Assembly (NCBI RefSeq): GCF_902489465.1
Contig: NZ_CABTZZ010000041.1
Span: 1 to 15,542, forward strand
Length of the DNA stretch: 15,542 bases
Direction of reading: 5' to 3'
From: an uncultured Varibaculum sp.
GTDB taxonomy: Bacteria; Actinomycetota; Actinomycetes; Actinomycetales; Actinomycetaceae
The position numbers and the translations under genes are program-made. The notes beneath the pieces are model-generated. The model was not told the origin of the DNA, did not search any database, and saw nothing but the letters and a program-made list of their open reading frames with translations. This document shows, one piece after another, positions 13,341 to 15,542 of this stretch. Position 1 is the first letter of the stretch. Every line of letters starts with the position of its first letter.

Positions 13341-15503
13341 ATGACAACCGGTCGTTTTACTCTCCCTAGTGAAGAAAACTTTGCAGAAGAAACCGCACGT
13401 ATCGGCGAACTATGGGGCGCTGACGCCATCCGTAACGCCGATGGTACGCACCTTGACGAGGACGTGCTGAAACTCGGGAAAAAAATCTATTCCGCATATT
13501 TCCCTACCCGTGGACATAACGAGTTCATAAGTAAACATATGGAGCAGACCCCGCAGATTTACCTACTGTCGCAGCGGGTACTAGCGGAAGATGATTCAGT
13601 TTCTATTCCCTATATGCAACGTTTCTATAGCGAACAGTTGCTGGCTAACCAGGATGCAGATCCGAAGAAATACTGGGAAGTTATTGACCGTACCACCGGT
13701 GAGGTTGTTGATCCTGGCAACTGGGATGTCGATTTCACCTTGCAGGTAGTGAAGATTTCTGATGCCCAGCCGATGCACGAGTACACGGTTACTTTCCTGG
13801 CTTATATCATTTGGGATCCGGTGGAAATGTATAACCACCTGACCAACGATTGGGGGGACAAAGAACACGAGATTCCTTTCGATATTCGTAACCCCGAAAC
13901 CCACCAGTTCGTGATGGATACTTTCCGCAAGTGGCTAAAGGATAATCCCCAAACCGATGTGGTACGTTTTACCACTTTCTTTTACCAGTTCACCCTGGTT
14001 TTTGATGAAAAACATCGGGAAAAAATTGTGGACTGGTTTGGCTATGCGGCAACCGTGTCACCCGAGGCTTTGGCCGAGTTTGAAAAAGCCAAGGGATACC
14101 CGATTCGCCCTGAAGATTTCGTAAATGGTGGAACCTATAATTCGACTTTCTGTATCCCCAGCAAGGCGCAGCTAGATTGGATTGATTTCGTCTCTGATTT
14201 CGTGCATGAAAACGTAAAAACCATGGTCAAAGATACTCATGATGCCGGTAAAGAGGCCATGATGTTCTTGGGGGATCAGTGGCTAGGCACCGAGCCATAT
14301 CGTGATGGCTTTGAAAAGCTCGGTTTAGATGCAGTGGTGGGTTCGATTGGGGATGGCACTACCACCCGCATGATTTCTGATATTCCCGGGGTTAAATACA
14401 CCGAGGGTCGTTTCCTCCCCTATTTCTTCCCCGATACTTTCTATGAGGGTAATGACCCCAGTATTGAAGCCTTGGATAACTGGCGGAAGGCACGGCGCGC
14501 GATTTTGCGTAGCCCGATTGCCCGCATGGGTTATGGCGGTTATTTGAGCTTGGCCGCCAAATTCCCGAAGTTTGTGGACACGGTAACCGATATTGCTAAC
14601 GAGTTCCGCGATATTCACGAGCAAACCGACAGTGAACCTGCTCAAGGGATTTTGAATGTGGCGATTGTGAATGCCTGGGGCAAGATGCGTTCTTGGCAAG
14701 CATTTACGGTGGCACACGCCCTCCCTAATAAATACAACCATTCCTATTACGGCATTTTGGAAGCACTGTCCGGGATGCGGGTTAATGTCCGGTTTATCAG
14801 TTTCGAGGACGTGCTGAGCGAGGGGATTGCCAGCGATATTGACGTACTGATTAACGCCGGTCCTTACAATACTGCGTTTACTGGCGGGGACGTTTGGAAT
14901 GATGGTCGCCTGGTTTCCATTATTCGCTCCTGGGTACGCCAGGGGGGCGCTTTTGTGGGGGTTGGGCAGCCGGCTTCTAGTGAACGTCCTGGCCGTTTCT
15001 TCCAGTTAGCTGATGTGCTCGGCATTGACGAGGAACGCTACCACACTCTTTCGGTCGATAAGTATTTCCCCGAGGTCGTTTCTGAGCATTTCGTGACCGC
15101 TGATTTGGATAAGGGGGCGGCGATTGATTTCGGCGAACCGGTTCAAAATACTTTCCCCATCAGTGAAGACACCACTTTGATTTGCGCTGAGGACGGGCAG
15201 GTGCAATTGGCAGCTAACGAGTACGGTAAGGGTCGCGGGGTTTATATTTCCGGCCTTCCCTATTCGGCTGCTAATGCTCGTTTGTTGGAGCGGGTCTTGT
15301 TCTTCGCTTCTCATAACGAGGAAAAATATGCTGCCTGGAGTTCTTCTAATCCGCATTGTGAGGTGGCAGAGTTCGTTAAGGCCGGAAAGTACTGCGTCAT
15401 CAACAACACCGAGGATCCGCAATCAACGGTAGTGTATTTGCCTGGAGGTCGCGAGGAAAGCTTCGATCTTCCTGGCAGTGGTATTGCTTGGAGGAACATC
15501 TAG
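13341..15503 (+). CDS. lnpA: 1,3-beta-galactosyl-N-acetylhexosamine phosphorylase (GH112)
   Basis: This 720-residue cytoplasmic enzyme splits galacto-N-biose or lacto-N-biose I with phosphate into galactose 1-phosphate plus GalNAc or GlcNAc. It thereby feeds host mucin or milk disaccharides into the Leloir-type pathway. The N-terminal part (about 1-440) is the TIM barrel. The predicted general acid is Asp312 in FLGDQWLGTEP, matching Asp313 of the Bifidobacterium longum enzyme as I recall it. Nearby family blocks are LDAVVGSIGDGTTTRMISDI (329-348) and GRFLPYFFPDTF. A Rossmann-like middle domain (about 440-660, with INAGPYNTAFTGGDVW and GGAFVGVGQPASS) and a small C-terminal beta domain follow. 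Length fits the family (about 720-750). The ATG at 13341 opens with MTTGRFTLPSEENF, typical of the family. The substrate preference (galacto- versus lacto-N-biose) cannot be fixed by eye. No transporter gene lies upstream; the 39 bases after the stop hold nothing. Confidence 0.92.
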   Translation: MTTGRFTLPSEENFAEETARIGELWGADAIRNADGTHLDEDVLKLGKKIYSAYFPTRGHNEFISKHMEQTPQIYLLSQRVLAEDDSVSIPYMQRFYSEQLLANQDADPKKYWEVIDRTTGEVVDPGNWDVDFTLQVVKISDAQPMHEYTVTFLAYIIWDPVEMYNHLTNDWGDKEHEIPFDIRNPETHQFVMDTFRKWLKDNPQTDVVRFTTFFYQFTLVFDEKHREKIVDWFGYAATVSPEALAEFEKAKGYPIRPEDFVNGGTYNSTFCIPSKAQLDWIDFVSDFVHENVKTMVKDTHDAGKEAMMFLGDQWLGTEPYRDGFEKLGLDAVVGSIGDGTTTRMISDIPGVKYTEGRFLPYFFPDTFYEGNDPSIEALDNWRKARRAILRSPIARMGYGGYLSLAAKFPKFVDTVTDIANEFRDIHEQTDSEPAQGILNVAIVNAWGKMRSWQAFTVAHALPNKYNHSYYGILEALSGMRVNVRFISFEDVLSEGIASDIDVLINAGPYNTAFTGGDVWNDGRLVSIIRSWVRQGGAFVGVGQPASSERPGRFFQLADVLGIDEERYHTLSVDKYFPEVVSEHFVTADLDKGAAIDFGEPVQNTFPISEDTTLICAEDGQVQLAANEYGKGRGVYISGLPYSAANARLLERVLFFASHNEEKYAAWSSSNPHCEVAEFVKAGKYCVINNTEDPQSTVVYLPGGREESFDLPGSGIAWRNI

Positions 15504-15542
15504 GTAACCCGGTTTAGCAGTTTCTTATTTGCGTTTCGGGGG

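Noticed and set aside
1..15542. CRISPR array, defence island or transposon
   Set aside because: No regularly spaced repeats, transposase, nuclease or toxin-antitoxin signature was seen on either strand.

Overview
The window looks like chromosomal DNA of a mid-GC actinobacterium, by eye near 50% GC. The evidence is the actinobacterial order tRNA-Trp, secE, nusG, rplK, rplA, a NusG with a long acidic N-terminal tail, a septum-formation-type lipoprotein, DtxR-like operators before feoB, and a GH112 galacto-N-biose/lacto-N-biose phosphorylase. My best guess is a host-associated Actinomycetaceae member (Varibaculum/Mobiluncus-like). That is inference from gene content, not a database match. No CRISPR array, insertion sequence, phage gene or replication origin was seen.

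Layout from left to right. (1) 1-705, minus strand: the 5' part of a large surface protein with an N-terminal membrane segment and a SpaA/prealbumin-like stretch, running off the left edge. (2) 1161-3324, plus: a phosphate-uptake unit with a DUF47/PhoU-like Pit accessory protein, a PiT permease and a septum-formation-type lipoprotein. (3) 3407-6010, plus: a ferrous-iron uptake operon in the order feoB, small Cys-rich FeoB-associated membrane protein, feoA. A candidate promoter lies under one near-perfect and one weaker DtxR-family-like palindrome. (4) 6011-6291: a convergent intergenic region with a nested, strongly structured element, a 15-bp tandem repeat and a long bidirectional terminator. 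(5) 6292-9015, minus: rplA, rplK, nusG, secE and tRNA-Trp, i.e. translation, transcription elongation and protein export. (6) 9226-10443, plus: a class I aspartate-type aminotransferase. (7) 10538-13230, plus: a compact operon of a small membrane protein, a sensor histidine kinase with a long Pro-rich N-terminal tail, and an OmpR-family response regulator. (8) 13341-15503, plus: a full-length GH112 phosphorylase, probably with its own promoter.

The accessory modules suggest a host-surface lifestyle: a surface adhesin/pilin-like protein, Fe(II) uptake suited to low-oxygen niches, and phosphorolysis of the host disaccharides released from mucin or milk glycans. The core block in the middle is ordinary. 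I did not find a clearly new multi-gene system. The items most worth following up are the structured element at 6076-6146, the small protein coupled to the kinase, the reordered feo operon with its operators, and the genomic context of the GH112 gene.
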